64,000 nucleotides of DNA from Paroedura picta (lineage: Eukaryota > Chordata > Lepidosauria > Squamata > Gekkonidae), in contig NC_135377.1 of the NCBI RefSeq assembly GCF_049243985.1, positions 32,937,255 through 33,001,254 on the forward strand. The letters run 5' to 3'. Positions 22,701 through 34,062 of the stretch are shown piece by piece (the stretch's first letter is position 1; each line of letters begins with the position of its first letter). Made by a program: the position numbers and the translations under genes. The notes beneath the pieces were generated by a model that had not been told where the DNA came from, ran no database searches, and was given only the letters and a program-made list of their open reading frames with translations.

Positions 22701-25700
22701 AATTATATGACTTTTGAAGTTAAGTGGCTGGACCGGATCTTATTTAGGGGTGTCATAGCAAGGGGGGCAAATACTGACGCACAGTAATGATTTCTGTTTG
22801 TCATGTCTCAAATACTTTTTTGTATCACAATAAAAATGATTTTGTACCTTCAAAGTACTAGGCATGTTGTGAGAAACAAAGGGTGCTCCTCTTCCAACCC
22901 AACTTAGTTCCAAGTTGTAATGCCACAAAACAGGACAAACACCAAGGGGGTGAATAGTTTTGCAAGCTACTGTCTCATTAAGAAATTATTATGCCTGGTG
23001 TTTTTCTCATTTCATTTAGGTAGTCTTTCCTACCTAAAGTATCTGTGCCCCACCCAAAGATTTTGAGTTGACTCATGGCATTAATATATATATAAATACA
23101 GGGGGAAAGAAAAATTAAGGCTGTATATTCCGAAATGGATAAGAGGAAAGTATTGTTTGATTTGCGCTGAGCAATTCATGTTCTTGTCTTCTGTGCAGTT
23201 CTTTAACACCTGTTCTGGAAATGAGCAGTTTAATCTTGAAAATCCTGCGTTCACATCAACTCCAGTCTGTGGACAGAAAGTTCTTATTACAACTCCCTTT
23301 CATAATAAAGAAGTGACGCCAAAAGATCAAAAAGAAAATGCAGGGTAGGTTGATATTAAATATTTGATGTGGAATGACTGGGTTTGGGTTTTTTAAAAAA
23401 GAAAACATATATGATGTTAATTAGATATATATATTTAAAAATGACCTGCTATACCTGCAAAAGGGCAAAATAGGTTCATTCTCCCAAAACCTGTTCCCCA
23501 GATAATTGGTTTTTAATGAGGTAACATAAGATGCAAACATCTTTTGGCTCTTGGATAGTTTTAGGACGCCTACTATTAGAAGATCTCTTCTGGGTACAAC
23601 ACCAAGGACTCCAACTCCATTTAAGAATGCTTTAGCTGCTCAGGAAAAAAAATATGGTCCTCTGAAAATTGTGGTATGTAGCATTTTGGTCTGTATTTCC
23701 CTTTCAGTATGCTCAGAGTTAATTCAGTGGTAAAAATATAGCAATAGAAGAAATGCTATTAAGATGTAAGTGTGGTCTATGATGTTTGCTTCGAACTAGT
23801 TATATCTGTTTCATCTTCCTAGTTTTAAACTGAGTTTAGGTGCTGGATAACAATCGTGTGTGTATATACATGTACAGAAATCAAAAATTCAGATACGCTT
23901 ATATAATATGCAATTATAAAGTCTTGTACAGACATTTATTTTTAGTGTCACATTTCTCCCACATTGTACTGCCTGGAACTAAAATTAAATATGCTTTAAA
24001 GTGGCATAAACTGGACAGAAAATTATTATTCCTCAGAAGCTTTGACTGCTGAATGGAGGAAGAATTTTTATAAATCCTTAGCATTCTATGTGGTGTTAAA
24101 AATTTGAGTTGCCACATGTGTTTGTAAAGCTGTGTTAAATACTTTATAGAGATGATACTCATTCCTGTTATAGAAAGAAAAAAATTAGAATAGAGACATA
24201 AAATTATCATTTTGAATGTATATCTTCTGCCATTTTTATTTAGTCACAGCCACTTGCTTACTTGGAAGAAGATATTAGAGAAGTTTTAAAGGAGGAAACT
24301 GGAACAGATATATTCTTTAAAGAAGAGGAAGAATCTATCTGTAAGGGTTCCAAACAAGAGGTAAATTTTCCTACGTGACATGTTTGGAGTGACAAGAACA
24401 ATGGAAACAATTTTAATTCTTTCTTTGTCTTTAAAATGTTTGCCACAGAACACTTGTGCAAAGAAAGTCAGGAAGTCATTAGACTTGGATCCTTGGGAAA
24501 AAGAAGAGCTTGGTGCCCAATTTTTTACAGAGGACAATATTTTAGATGTGCAGGTGAGTGTGAGCAGCATGATGTACAAGTTGCAAATATATTAGGAAAT
24601 TAGAAATGATAGCTTGATTGGAGGCACTGTGTAGCACCTAAAACCACAAGAGTAAAAGTTCTGTTACGCAGCGCTTAATTATCCAGATCTCTCAGTCAGT
24701 CAGCATCACCCAGAGGGTGTCATCCAACATCAAGTGGATGCATTCCACTCTTGCCTCTCCAGCCACTCTCCAGCTCTATGCCTCTGGCTGTGTCAGGGCT
24801 TCTGAAGGCTGGTGTTGCCAGTTCACATCATCCTTGGATGCCTTCTCCCTCAGCTTGCCTTGAATAGTTGTAAGCCAGCAATACTGGAGGACTCCCAGAG
24901 AGCTGGCTTTGCCTGTCTGCCTGCTGCATAGGATGGCTCCCTGGCTGGGGGGGAAGGGGAGGAGTACCAATAGCTGTCACTGTGGGATTTGATTGCTGTA
25001 GCTTCTTCTAGGTAGAAAATGAGCCTGCACTTGAGTATCCAGCACATTTTATTAATTTCCCACAGGAGCTGGATAACAAAGCTGGGGCTGTACTCTTGTA
25101 ATAATGTGGTGTTGTAGGACAAATGCTTGTGCTTTTTTCATACAAACTGTATGTGCGTGTTCTAGAGCTTTCAGGCAGATGCATTACTCATTTTAAGTTC
25201 TTGGTGTTAAAATGATTTCTTCCCCACTGGAATCATATTACCTAAATGCGCTTAATTCAAAGGTTTAAAAAGGATGTTAATTAGATTCTTCTGTAGTTGT
25301 TGCAAACTTGCTAGGTACAAATCAGCTGTCCTTAAACCACTATTCCACGGATTATCTTATTACATGTTTATCTTTTCCATATAGTCAGAAAATATCTATA
25401 CTACATCACTCCTCATGATTCCATTGTTGGAAATACATGACAACAGAGGGAACCTGACTCCAGAGAAACAGGATTCCAGCTCAGCAAAGATGAATGTAGC
25501 AATGAAAAAAAAGCTAAATACTTGCACTTCAAAAAATGTCAAAACAGAAAAGATGCTTCAGGTATGCATTCAGGTTGCTTAGTATTCTATTCTGTTTAGT
25601 TTGACTGTCAGATATTCCTTGAATATACATTTTTTTAAATAGCAACCATCCCCTGCTTCTCCTAAGCATTTTACTATGATCTGGATAGTAAAAATGAGTG

Positions 25701-26609
25701 GAAAGATCTTGTATGGTTTTTGTAACTTGAAAGACAACTCTGGAAAAACCTCTATTTCCTCTCCTGTCATGTCCCCTGATGTCTATGGACAGTGCATAAC
25801 TGGGCCCAACTTTTGATTGGAAGAGGTTGCTACGGGAAGGAAAGGAGAAGGGGAAAGCTGAAGACAGGGTAGATTGTCTAGTGGGAAGGAGAGACAGAAG
25901 CAGGAAAGGAGGAGAGGCTTTGTAAAAGGAGGACAGGGGGATATAGAGGAAAACAATGCCCACATGTGGAGAATTCCAACAAATGGGCCTGTATCCAATT
26001 CCCATCCACCCCTTCCCTTTGGTTTGGGGGAGAAAGTTAGATTATGAAAAAGACACATCTCTAGAAATAAATACACCTGAAAGGACTGGGGGGCCATCAT
26101 AGATGGAATACCATAGAACACTGGGTCTGGGTCAGTGATGCTGTGTATTCTAGGTGTTTGGGGGCAACAATGGGGAGAGGCTTCTGAAGTCCTGCTAATG
26201 GACCTCCTGATAGCACCTGGATTTTGGTCATTGTGTGACATAGAGCATTAGACTGGATGAGCCATTTGCCTGATCCAGCATTGCTTCTCTTGTGTTTTTA
26301 TCTCTCGTTTTTTGCATAAATTCTTGGTAATATTTATAATAGCCTACATTATTGTCCCCATATTGCAGGGGTCTGAATTGTTGGGCTGAGGTTAAAAACA
26401 GCAGCTTGTCACCAAGTGTATTCAAGAATGGCTGCATTATTCTTGGTTACACTAATTATTAACTGGATTGTGTGTTGCAGGCAAATTGTGAATGGGAAAC
26501 TGTTGTTTATGGAAAGACAGAAGATCAGCTTATCATGACTGAACAAGCAAGAAGATACCTGAATACCTACACAGCTTCTGGCAGCACTTCAAGGGCTCTG
26601 ATTTTGTGA
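4366..26609 (+). CDS. MYBL1: MYBL1 (A-MYB) transcription factor, complete, 16 coding exons
   Basis: Exons: 4366-4385, 6569-6674, 6771-6842, 7097-7189, 7480-7700, 13799-13979, 14571-14645, 16755-16853, 19346-19576, 20412-20768, 23199-23344, 23559-23673, 24244-24360, 24449-24553, 25385-25561, 26481-26609. They total 2244 nt, or 747 residues plus TGA (human about 752), with every junction in phase and GT-AG. The start MAKRPRS and end TSRALIL match the vertebrate family. Three Myb repeats (residues about 30-183) bind DNA; acidic and C-terminal regulatory regions follow, including [20 protein letters not shown] (exon 9) and [20 protein letters not shown] (exon 12). A-MYB is a nuclear activator of cell-cycle, meiotic and piRNA-pathway genes. 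The start codon has A at -3. Exon 8 begins PFDDDPDK where human has QPFIDEDPDK, so two residues are missing at that acceptor. No truncation or frameshift was seen. Confidence 0.98.
4665..4800. mobile_element. Penelope-type repeat fragment in MYBL1 intron 1
   Basis: Contains attcaggcgggtcgccgtgt, tggtctgaagtagcagaac and aaggtgcccctggactc, the same blocks as the fragments at 3077-3165 and 20170-20330. It lies within the CpG-rich shore. The assignment rests on similarity to the end of the element at 17330-19140. Confidence 0.45.
5000..6000. other. MYBL1 intron 1, AT-rich unique sequence
   Basis: Ordinary AT-rich intronic sequence. I see no exon, recognisable repeat or RNA gene. Confidence 0.5.
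6000..6112 (-). mobile_element. Penelope-type end fragment with hammerhead-like core
   Basis: Plus-strand agtgttggtctgaagcac at the left and ttcatcagatgcagac at the right mark a full-length short copy. On the minus strand it reads CTGATGA, then a short possible stem, then GAAAGCTTATACC. This copy keeps the CTGATGA and GAAA cores of a hammerhead ribozyme. It lies in MYBL1 intron 1. Confidence 0.5.
6569..7700 (+). CDS. MYBL1: MYBL1 exons 2-5: R1-R2-R3 Myb DNA-binding repeats
   Basis: These four exons hold nearly the whole DNA-binding domain; exon 6 supplies the end of R3. The nine structural tryptophans are present: W38, W58, W77 (R1), W90, W110, W129 (R2), W142, W161 (R3), and W180 from exon 6. 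R2 and R3 recognition helices read [18 protein letters not shown] and [19 protein letters not shown]. The sequence is almost identical to mammalian A-MYB, as expected under strong constraint. Exon 2 encodes the acidic N-terminus [20 protein letters not shown]. Confidence 0.98.
8098..8335 (-). mobile_element. tRNA-derived SINE (Sauria-SINE-like)
   Basis: The reverse complement runs from a tRNA-like head (agtgaggcatagtggtt) to a body with 'aacctacctcacagagttgt' and 'ggataaaatgaaggtgac', ending in an A/T-rich tail next to ggtttataacc. Other family members are at 34509-34668, 43876-44015, 48213-48305, 48886-48985, 53380-53585 and 63748-63965. It lies in MYBL1 intron 5. Confidence 0.75.
8560..10740 (-). 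mobile_element. LINE, L2/CR1-like, RT domain deleted, in MYBL1 intron 5
   Basis: Minus-strand order: 10737-10222 encodes the start of ORF2 with an AP-endonuclease N-terminus ([22 protein letters not shown]). 10175-9345 encodes the endonuclease C-terminus with the S-D-H motif (VPWSDHH) and the linker. 9340-8909 encodes the extreme C-terminus ([39 protein letters not shown]). Below 8900 lies a 3' UTR-like tail ending near (TTTA)n at about 8630. The whole reverse transcriptase, some 400 residues, is missing at about 9340-9350, where linker joins directly to C-terminal sequence. The coding remains are also frameshifted at about 10200. Confidence 0.85.
11097..11457. mobile_element. hAT-type MITE, CpG-rich, with 8-bp target duplication
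   Basis: Ends are CAGTGGTCCCCAACC and GGTTGGGGACCGCTG. Flanks are atctagct (11089-11096) and ctctagct (11458-11465), 7 of 8 matching, as expected for hAT. The interior is GC-rich with alternating CGCGCATG-type runs and no transposase. Related copies are at 33829-34192, 47707-48179 and 48626-48868. Confidence 0.9.
11466..13798. other. Rest of MYBL1 intron 5
   Basis: AT-rich intronic sequence. A perfect inverted repeat stands out at about 13043-13070 (gcatatccttttaaaaggat, then atgc). Around 12650-12720 there is an A/T-rich stretch followed by tagcctgcccttcctgg, like a decayed LINE tail on the minus strand. I see no exon. Confidence 0.4.
14746..15142. mobile_element. hAT-type MITE with perfect 8-bp target duplication
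   Basis: Ends are CAGTGGTTCTCAACC and GGTTGAGAAATGCTG. The flanking duplication atttaaat is identical at 14738-14745 and 15143-15150. The ends resemble the Charlie/SPIN group of hAT elements. The interior is GC-rich with a C-run at 15067-15077 and no transposase. It sits about 100 bp downstream of MYBL1 exon 7. Confidence 0.92.
16120..16176 (+). repeat. 57-bp segment duplicated on both sides of MYBL1 exon 7
   Basis: The block gccactcactagcc...tgcagtggtggaaacagtc...cagatgttaag recurs with modest divergence at 14489-14546, just upstream of exon 7. It may be part of an unnamed dispersed repeat or a local duplication. No function is visible. Confidence 0.5.
17330..19140 (-). mobile_element. Penelope-like retroelement, decayed, in MYBL1 intron 8
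   Basis: The minus strand encodes a Penelope-type reverse transcriptase core, [15 protein letters not shown], at 17893-17840, followed by [15 protein letters not shown]. Upstream blocks at about 18130-17920 and 18370-18160 fit the preceding RT segments. Both ends carry related sequence in opposite orientation: gttctaatca...ccttctttgcaac at about 19018-19090 and its inverse at about 17470-17540. A third copy makes a hairpin at 17519-17591. A terminal segment (17330-17470) resembles the short repeats scattered through the window. The GIY-YIG endonuclease was not identified. The frame is broken in several places. Confidence 0.8.
19683..19893 (+). mobile_element. 5S rRNA-derived SINE with BovB-type tail
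   Basis: The head matches vertebrate 5S rRNA internal promoter sequence: cctgatcttggaagctaagc, then agggttgg, then tagtacttggatgggagac. The body has ggcaatggcaaaccactt and the tail gtcaccataagtcagctgtg followed by acttcacagcactttaca, which resembles BovB LINE 3' ends. A second, minus-strand copy is at 53962-54120. It lies in MYBL1 intron 9. Confidence 0.88.
20010..20335 (+). mobile_element. Two Penelope-type fragments in MYBL1 intron 9
   Basis: The first (about 20025-20093) reads cttgaaagcttatactcc then cggtgctactgaacttgc. The second (about 20170-20330) is longer: cagaacaaagtttgagtc, agcacctttaagaccaatg, agaagtgtgcttgcatgtg, aaagcttatatc, then ttgcttcagaccaacacaac. The first half of the second block is repeated in inverted form at its far end (ctcaaactttgttctg). 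Confidence 0.5.
21130..21265 (+). mobile_element. Probable SINE 3' fragment
   Basis: agccagtgtggtacaggatt is followed by a shortened body and tail (cgtaagctactttagatctc, actggggaggaatgtgggat, ataaatta). This matches the head and tail of the tRNA-SINE family found elsewhere here, with most of the middle missing. Confidence 0.45.
21509..22972 (-). mobile_element. Tc1/mariner DNA transposon, decayed, in MYBL1 intron 10
   Basis: Terminal inverted repeats of about 50 bp share GGTGTTTGTCCTGTTTTGT and an outer CAGT. A TA precedes the left end; the right flank has TC, so the TA duplication is partly lost. Minus-strand frames carry Tc1 transposase pieces: [14 protein letters not shown] (about 22290), [21 protein letters not shown] and [14 protein letters not shown] (22190-22070). 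The middle DDE motif region can be followed through helix-like segments, but the frame shifts and no full transposase remains. The sequence is strongly like fish and amphibian Tc1 elements. Confidence 0.9.
25660..26300. mobile_element. Possible CR1-like 3' region in MYBL1 intron 15
   Basis: The stretch gactggatgagccatttgcc followed by tgatccagcattgcttc (26252-26290) is the usual CR1 3' UTR phrase in reptiles. The preceding 600 bp has no clear coding match and could be the same element or unrelated intron. Confidence 0.45.
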
Positions 26610-29600
26610 TTGTTACGAATGTACCAATCCGCCTTTTCTTTTTCCTATGGACTATATGCTGATTTTTTTTCAGCAATGTACATTTTGATGTTTTTGTAGG
26701 TACATGGATGCCTTATTTGGGAGAACAAGTCTCTTTTTAGCAAATGACAACTGTCACATGTACACCTTTTTAAAAAGTGAATTTTAAACGGTCTTTTTAA
26801 AACAATCTAAAGGAAATTGTGAAAGAAATAACTTTTCTTTTAAAGCTAATTTTTAATTATTCTTTAGTATATGCTTTTACTCTTCTGTTAAGGAATGTTT
26901 TATGTAGAATAGGTTTACAAATACTTTGGGTAAAATAACCTAAACAACTTTTTGGAAATGCTTTTGCTTAAATGCTCATTTACTTATGTAGCAATTTTAT
27001 AAAGAAACACAAAAAAGGAGACTTAAAGGAAGAATAGAAGGTTGCACTACTAGTTCTAGAGTATGCTGCACAGACTTAACTACAGTGTTAAATATATTTA
27101 TTTGAAAATGGTACTAATAAGAGTGGCAAAGGGAAAAATTGAATTTTATTAGGGTAATGCATCAGTATTCATAAATCTGCAACTGAGACCCATTGTTGAA
27201 TGTATTGTACAGCATGTAGGAGCAGGAAAGCTTTTGTAAATTGGAAGGGGGGTTGTATTTAATTTATTTTCATTTTAAAACTTAAGGCTGCAATCTCACA
27301 AAGCATGCATACATCCCTGCTGTGTTGCAAAAGCAGTAGTACATTTACAGCAGGCAGAGGGATTTTAGCACCTGCTGCTCAGAGACTCCTTGACTCTCCC
27401 CCTCCATTTGTTTTTAATCTCTGTTTTTATATACAGTCTCATCACGCTTACCCATTCCAGTTCTTTGAGCAGGCCTGTATCTCTTGCTTCCTTACTCAAG
27501 TACTTTGGTCTGTGACAGTTTCTTTTGTCCCTTATTTCCCCTATTCACAGCTCAGTATTTGTAGGATAGAAACGATGATCTTTGAGTCCTGAGCAGTCAG
27601 TCCGTCCATCTCCTCTGGGTGCCAGATCTGCTGGCTGAACTCCTTCCTTCTTCCCAAGTCTAAGCTGTGAGAACCTCAGACTCTGCCTTGATGTGATAGC
27701 AACTGGAAGAGTTGTGCAGAAATTAAGTGAGATAATTCCTAGTGTAGGTCCACAATAGAAAGTTGTGTGAATCCTCAGAAGGAAAGAATTATGTGAGCTG
27801 CTTGTGGAAAAAAGAAGTCATTCTTACCAGGCTGTGCTGAACTCAGACTGAGTATATTGCCAGTACTGAGAGAATCTTGCAACCAGATATAGTGAAGTGA
27901 GGAAATGAGGAGCAAACTGATAGTGATTGTCCAATGTACCCCCAGAAAAGAGAGGCAGAGGAGATTAAGGTCCAGCACCATATAAAATACTACAACGGGC
28001 TGTGTTGTGGGAGGATTATAGGATGCTAGGCATGGCAGAATGTAACAAGTTTTGAAGATGAGGTACCACAGCTGTCCTGATCTCCAGCAAGTGCCCTAAC
28101 TTCCAGTTCTCACAAATGCTTCATAATTCTCCCTGGTACTGATTTGAATCTGAGTTTTCTGTAGTTGGGGAAGGATGCCTTTAACATGCTTGCAGCTTAT
28201 TTTGTCCTACTGTGCCTGATCATTGCATGAGTAAAGGAAAGCATGCTGTTTTGAGGTCATGGAAAAACACAGACCTAGGGATAAACATCTCCCACCTCCT
28301 CATACACAAGGGAGACTTCCTCTTTTGTAAACTTAGGTTGTTTTTTGTATAGTCTGCACAGTGTAGATAGGAAAAGGGAGAACGTAAAAGATAGTGGTGG
28401 AGGATCTGCTGCCAGTACATGGTGCTTGAAGCTCTGTAAACCTCAGCAGCTCAAATATGTTGGTATTGGTATGAATGCTATGTAGGATTGCAGCCTTAAT
28501 GTGTAGATGTATATAAATATATATACAGATGTATGCAGGTTGTCTAGAAGCTCCTGATGTTTTCCTGATAAAGTGACCGTAGCAGAAATGAGGACAATTT
28601 TAACCTTGGCGCATAGAATAGCAGCATTATTACATGCTGTGAAGTATATAAGCTTGCATGTAATCTACTTCAGAATTGCACTGTCCCCCTTTTAAATCAT
28701 GTTGGTCTACATAGTAGTTTTGAATTCAGCTGAGTTATACTACAAGTATTCCAATAACTTGGTTACAGAGGGTTATATTTATGTGAGTACAGAACTTGGT
28801 GACCTGCTGTGTGAATTCTTACAATCCTATTCAGGGGTTGACACCACATTTATTTATGCACCTGAGAGAAACTGTGGGTGGGTTCACATCATCTCCTTGT
28901 ACATGAGTGCCACATCTGCCTACTTTTGTCTTGGGAGCTGATGGTGTGAACTACTGTAGACAGATATAGCTGCAGATAGGCCTGTGAATATGGTAGCTGG
29001 AAGAAGTGCTCCAGCAGTCACTACACTTGCTGTTGGCAATTATCTGTATTTCCCAGTGTAGGAAGAGCCATGTGCACGGTACAGGAGGGGCAATGAGAAT
29101 GGGAACTAGTTCTAACACATTAATATCTGCCCTTGGAAGTCTCAACATGGCAGCTCCTAAACTTTAAAAAAACTGAGTCTTTTATCTGTGCTTCACACTG
29201 TCATGGGTTACAACAGTTGCTTCAGTTTACCTGCCTTAGACATTTGCACTTATTTTATCCTGTTTGAAGGAATGTCTTGGTTTTGCTTTGTGTTGTAGCT
29301 ATTTTTAGTTAATTGCTTGCAGAACATAATGGTGTGCTGTCAACCTAAATACTGACAGGTAAATAGAATTGTATACTGTAGATGTTAGCTATTTATAAAT
29401 CTGACACTCTTCCTCTCCACTCCCGGGTGTGCTGCTATAGATAGCAGCAGAATCTGCTTGCTGCTATGAGAGAAGGAATGAGCGAGCATCATATGCACTG
29501 TATGTAAATGACAAATAGAATGATGGCATGTTCTCAAGTTACCGCTGATATCAGCTGTTTGGTGTGGGAGTAACACAATTACTAGCAAGAAACTTGATAC

Positions 29601-30830
29601 CACCACGAGCTCTCAGAATGAATTCCCTTGTTTTGTGTGGTTTGTAAAACAGAGACTACATTAAAAAAAAAACCCAGCTCCAGGCCCCATACCATACTTA
29701 TTTATTTATTATTCTAAAGAAGTATTTATATATAGGATGTTCACCTAGTTGCCTTCAACAGGCACACAAAGTTTTATCCAGTTTTAAAACTGTTTTGAGT
29801 TTTTTTTTTAGGACAACTCTGAAGAAGAGAATTATTCCTCAATATTAAAATGTGAGAAACCAGTTTGGAACTTTTTATGGCATTGTTGGTTTTGGTATGT
29901 TCACTCTTTAAGGGAGCTTCTTATGAAGACTTCCGATCTGAAGCATGAAGGAGTTAAGTGAACAGGGCAGGCACAGTAAGGCGACAGTCCTAGGAGATTA
30001 CTTATCTAATAGTATGTTTGCCATATTTTAAACAAAAGATTAAACTCAGTCACAAGCCACAAAGCAAGTCACTTCTGATGCATAGTGGCAGGGTTATGTG
30101 GTCGTGTGAGTGAGTGGCATCTCCTACTGGGTGCATATGGGCACTTAACCTGCACCTAACCAGCTGAGTGGGTTGCAGCCAGTATGCCAGGATCCAAAGA
30201 TCCTCCTTTGTGTGTGAACCTTAGCTTCTGTCTCTTGGCCGCACTTCCCAGTGGTACATCAGCACCTGTTCTGGAGGGTCCCCTGATTTTCTGGAGTGGC
30301 TCTTGGCAGAGGAGATGTGAAAAGTAACAGTAGTATTGGGGTGGAGAGACTCAAGCGAACTTTGGCTGCAGCTCTGGATCCCCCTGCTGCTTAGCAGGAG
30401 GTATGTAAATTATTCTCTAATTAAGAAGTGGTACCAAAGCCACCATTACCAGCATTTAACAGAGATCTCTGGTACATAGTACCAGCAGGATTTGGTATTG
30501 GTTGAATCTTCCAGTTAAATGCTTTAGTGTTGCTTTAGCAGAAGAAAAGGTTTAAAACCTTTGACATGTTAGGCATCTCTCTTATTTATAAAAATGCCTT
30601 TTTCTGTCTTAGGAGCATTGATCTTTTAAAAAGATTTATAAGTAGAGTATACCTGCAGCAGCCAAACATGCATGTTAATTCTTATGGTTTTAAAGTTTTG
30701 GCTTTAATGAATCTTTATGAAGTTGTGTTGTGTTTGTTGTTTTACTGCATAGTGTATTTCATTGAAAAGTATTTCACATACAATGCAGATCCACATTAAC
30801 ATCAGAAATAAAACATTTATGTATACATCT
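26610..30830 (+). other. MYBL1: MYBL1 3' UTR and downstream, AT-rich
   Basis: No repeat with clear ends was found directly after the MYBL1 stop, consistent with a long 3' UTR. AATAAA occurs at 30807-30812 and again near 31741-31746; ATTAAA occurs near 29845. Which signal is used cannot be told from sequence. Short open frames in this span look like chance. Confidence 0.5.
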
Positions 30831-32400
30831 GGGCACAAGCATCTTCTGTGTGGTATTTTGTTCTTTGTTATTCAAAATGTGAAGTATGCCTTACTGTATC
30901 TGTTTCTAACTTGTAGAGGCATTAACATTTTCCGGTTACTGAAATGTTGCTTTCAGCCTCCCAGTTGATACCGTGGGCGAATGGGAGCAACTGTAACTTG
31001 TTTTTGATGCAGGCAAATCCATTCTTCCTTTGGTGAAGAGCAGTCATGTATATGTGCTTATTTTGACAGGGGCAAGGATTTTTGGGGTTGGGGCAAGTCA
31101 GTAAGGGGCAGTGAAAGGGATCTGGAATATGGATGAGCTAGAATGGAGGAGTGTTGGGGCAAAACCATGTAACAGATGGGAGATGGAAGACAAAGGGCTC
31201 AGAAATCTGGGCTACAAAAATGGAAGCCAACTGATCGAATCTGTAGGCACCTGGGGATTAAAAATGGGTAGCAGATGGATGGCTATATGTTGTGAAGCAG
31301 AGGGAGCAGAGAATGCGGATTCCCAAGGCAAAAAAGGGAGAGATCCTAGGAAGTAAAATTAAGAAACGGTGATGATATAAAGCAGGTAAGAGTAAAATAA
31401 AATGTAAATTGAACAACAAGTATTTTGCCCCAGGGTCCTGCAGCCTCTAGGCCCATTGGATCAAAGAGGAGAAAGGCGTAGGGAGAGGAACAGGAATCCT
31501 TTTCTCACTGGAAGAAAACACTCCAGAGCCGCTTTTAGTCTTCCCCACAGTCGTCTTTGGTGGTTTCCCTTCCAATTCCTATGGCTCCCGCTGCTTCACT
31601 CTGATGAACTCAGGCTGAACTGGGCTGTTCGGGCTGATCCTGCTTTTCTTGTGCAGTGTTAAACTGGAAGAGTATCTTTAAATCTCATCATGGTGCTAAT
31701 TTCTACAGAAAAAAATGACAACTTTGTTTTTTGCCTTTTCAATAAAGGGAGTCATCATTTCTGTGGAATCTGTTTAATGTATTGATATAATATTAACAAA
31801 ATCCTTCACAGACCTAGGAATCCTTGAAATAACTTAGTACTTAAATTAGATAAGCAGAGCTTGAAAATAAATTTAAAAAAAACGTGGCACCTTTTACAAA
31901 TCAGTGTGATTGATGGATACTCAGCTCTAAAGTTTGGTGCTCAGCCCTTTCTGTGTGTGTGTGTTTTTATAAATGTTGGCAACTTACATGGATATTAGGC
32001 CTGCAAAAGCTAGGTGAAATTAGCAAAAAGAATTTTAAGTCTACAGAAGGGTTGCTAGCTGACTGGGTTGGAAAAACCACCAAGCCTGCTTAGTGCTTTG
32101 ATTAGCAAAAATCAGCCTAGGAACTTTTATGTTCCATGATGGCGTTAGATCAAAGCTTCTGAAAAACGCACGGCCCATGAACAGGCTGGCAGACCAACTC
32201 TATGGCTCACACAAGGTGAAGCTTACCATCCCATGACCACTTTTATTTAGTTGTAAGGCTGCCTATGTTCAGAGGGGCTCCTGAGTAACTGCATGGGGTC
32301 ACATTGCAGATTTTCATTGTGGGGTCAATGAAAATACTTGTTGCCTACCCTGCAGGGGCCATGGAATCTTTTGATGTAATCTGGTGGGCAATACATTGAC
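30830..32400. other. Intergenic, nothing recognised
   Basis: Mixed unique-looking sequence with a short GT run (about 31950). I see no gene, RNA or named repeat. Confidence 0.4.
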
Positions 32401-32720
32401 ATTCTTTTTTAACTTCACGGTGTACACTTTGTGGTTCTGTTAGTGGTTCTGCTGAAAACGGAGCTTGAGGTCCAAGGCAGGATCGAAGTGAGCAGTGTAA
32501 TTGACCAATGTGATACTAGATCCCATCTGAGGAACCAGTTAGTTTAAACTGAAACTGACCAATAGTGCACACTGGCAGGAAGGTCCATTGTTTGCGATTG
32601 TATATAAGTTGTTTTTTTAAAAGGGTTCCTCAGTTCAGTTTTGACTCTTGTACTACCATGCTGAGATTCTAATAAAAAGCTGATTGAATTCCCAGTGGTC
32701 TTGGCTTCCTTGAACACATG
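32400..32720 (+). mobile_element. Possible solo LTR remnant (fossil)
   Basis: A TATA-like box (tgtatataagttg, about 32600) is followed about 70 bp later by AATAAA (about 32670) and a T-rich end. This is the spacing expected of a retroviral-type LTR promoter and polyadenylation site. No internal region and no confident repeat at the ends was found, so the family and age are unknown. It could equally be a chance arrangement. Confidence 0.3.
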
Positions 32721-34008
32721 GATTTAATATGCACACAAACTTATGAATCACCTCAGAGTCAGAGCCGAATATTACCAGGGAATGGTGGAACTTTTAAAGG
32801 ATTTGCAGGGCAAAGCTTGAGGGCAATATCTTGATAGGTTACCTTTCAGCTCTTAATCTAGCAGTGAGTGCATGGATTTGTAATAATAAATGCAGAAAGC
32901 TGCTTGTTAAGTGCAGCCCTGCAGTTCTTTGCTCTCCAGGCCAATCAGTGTTTACAAATTATGTTTCAAAGATGCTACAGGGTAGAGGGCAGAATCCTGC
33001 TGTAAATCCCTTAGGGAGTTATAGCAAATTTTAAAAAGCTATGCATTATTAAACTCTTTGGATCAATGTAAATACTCCTAGGTTTCAAGGGAAAATCCAA
33101 CAGGAAATCAACCTACCGATGTTTCTGGTTGCATCTCATTCATAACAGCTCAAAGTCTGTTTAGAGCAGAGCAGAATAGCTTTTAGAAGTGAGTGAATGC
33201 AATGGGCTGGGAAGTCTTGACAAGAGTGGGATGACAGTTTCCCCAGAGGGAGCCACACCAGAAGTGAAGCAGATCAACTTGCTCGGGTTGTCCTGCTCTG
33301 GCAAACGGCCAGGCTTTGTGCGTGCCCCAGACACCAGATGGCACGCAATTATGAATGCGACAAGCAGGTCATCTGGCAGGCACTCCTCCGCAGGCTGTTG
33401 AGACGGCATAATTTTTGGCGGGAACAAAACTTTCCTTTGCCTTTTTCAAAATGTTCATTGGTTTAGTGGGTAACATTATCCTTGCAGGAAGCATGCCATT
33501 CGTCACATTCTGTGATTGGGGCCTGAATGGGTAAATGTTTGATTTGAGATTTGTAGCTTGTTCCAGCTCATTCTCCTGCCTCCAAGGCAGGCATTTGTAT
33601 GTAGTGAAAATGCGAACCCAGCAAGAGGGGCTTGGCTTTTCTCATAATTTGCTAACAATTATATATTCTTTGCAGGATGAAACACGAATCTGGTTCCTCC
33701 CCTGTCAATAGGAACACATTGTTGTAAAATTGAGATAAATGTATCTTCAGGAATCTATAACCACATCTGTCTTTCATATTATCAAATTTTAAAAGTATTT
33801 AAAAATGGAGATCCAAAGTGATTTATATCGGGGGTCACCAACCCCCGGTCCGCGGCCCGGTGCCGGTCCGCCAAGGCCACGGTACTGGGCCGCCAGCAGC
33901 CGCGCCTGCCTCCCCCCGCCCACAGTGAGAAGGACGAGAAGTGCAGGCGCAGCTGCCGGCATGCCGGCGACGCAAACGCGCACATGCGCAGTTGCCACGC
34001 ATGCACGT

Positions 34009-34027
34009 TAGCACCCCCTGGTGGCAA
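34009..34027 (-). promoter_or_regulatory. CTCF-like motif 1 inside MITE
   Basis: TAGCACCCCCTGGTGGCAA on the plus strand is the reverse complement of a sequence matching the vertebrate CTCF consensus at about 17 of 19 positions. Binding is inferred only. CpG within the motif would make it methylation sensitive in copy 2 but not at the same position here. Confidence 0.55.
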
Positions 34028-34062
34028 AAACATGCATGTGCGCAGTTGCCGTGCGCGTGCGT

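Noticed and set aside
32400-32720. Full endogenous retrovirus
   Set aside because: Only an LTR-like promoter and polyadenylation arrangement is seen; no internal genes or matching second end were found.
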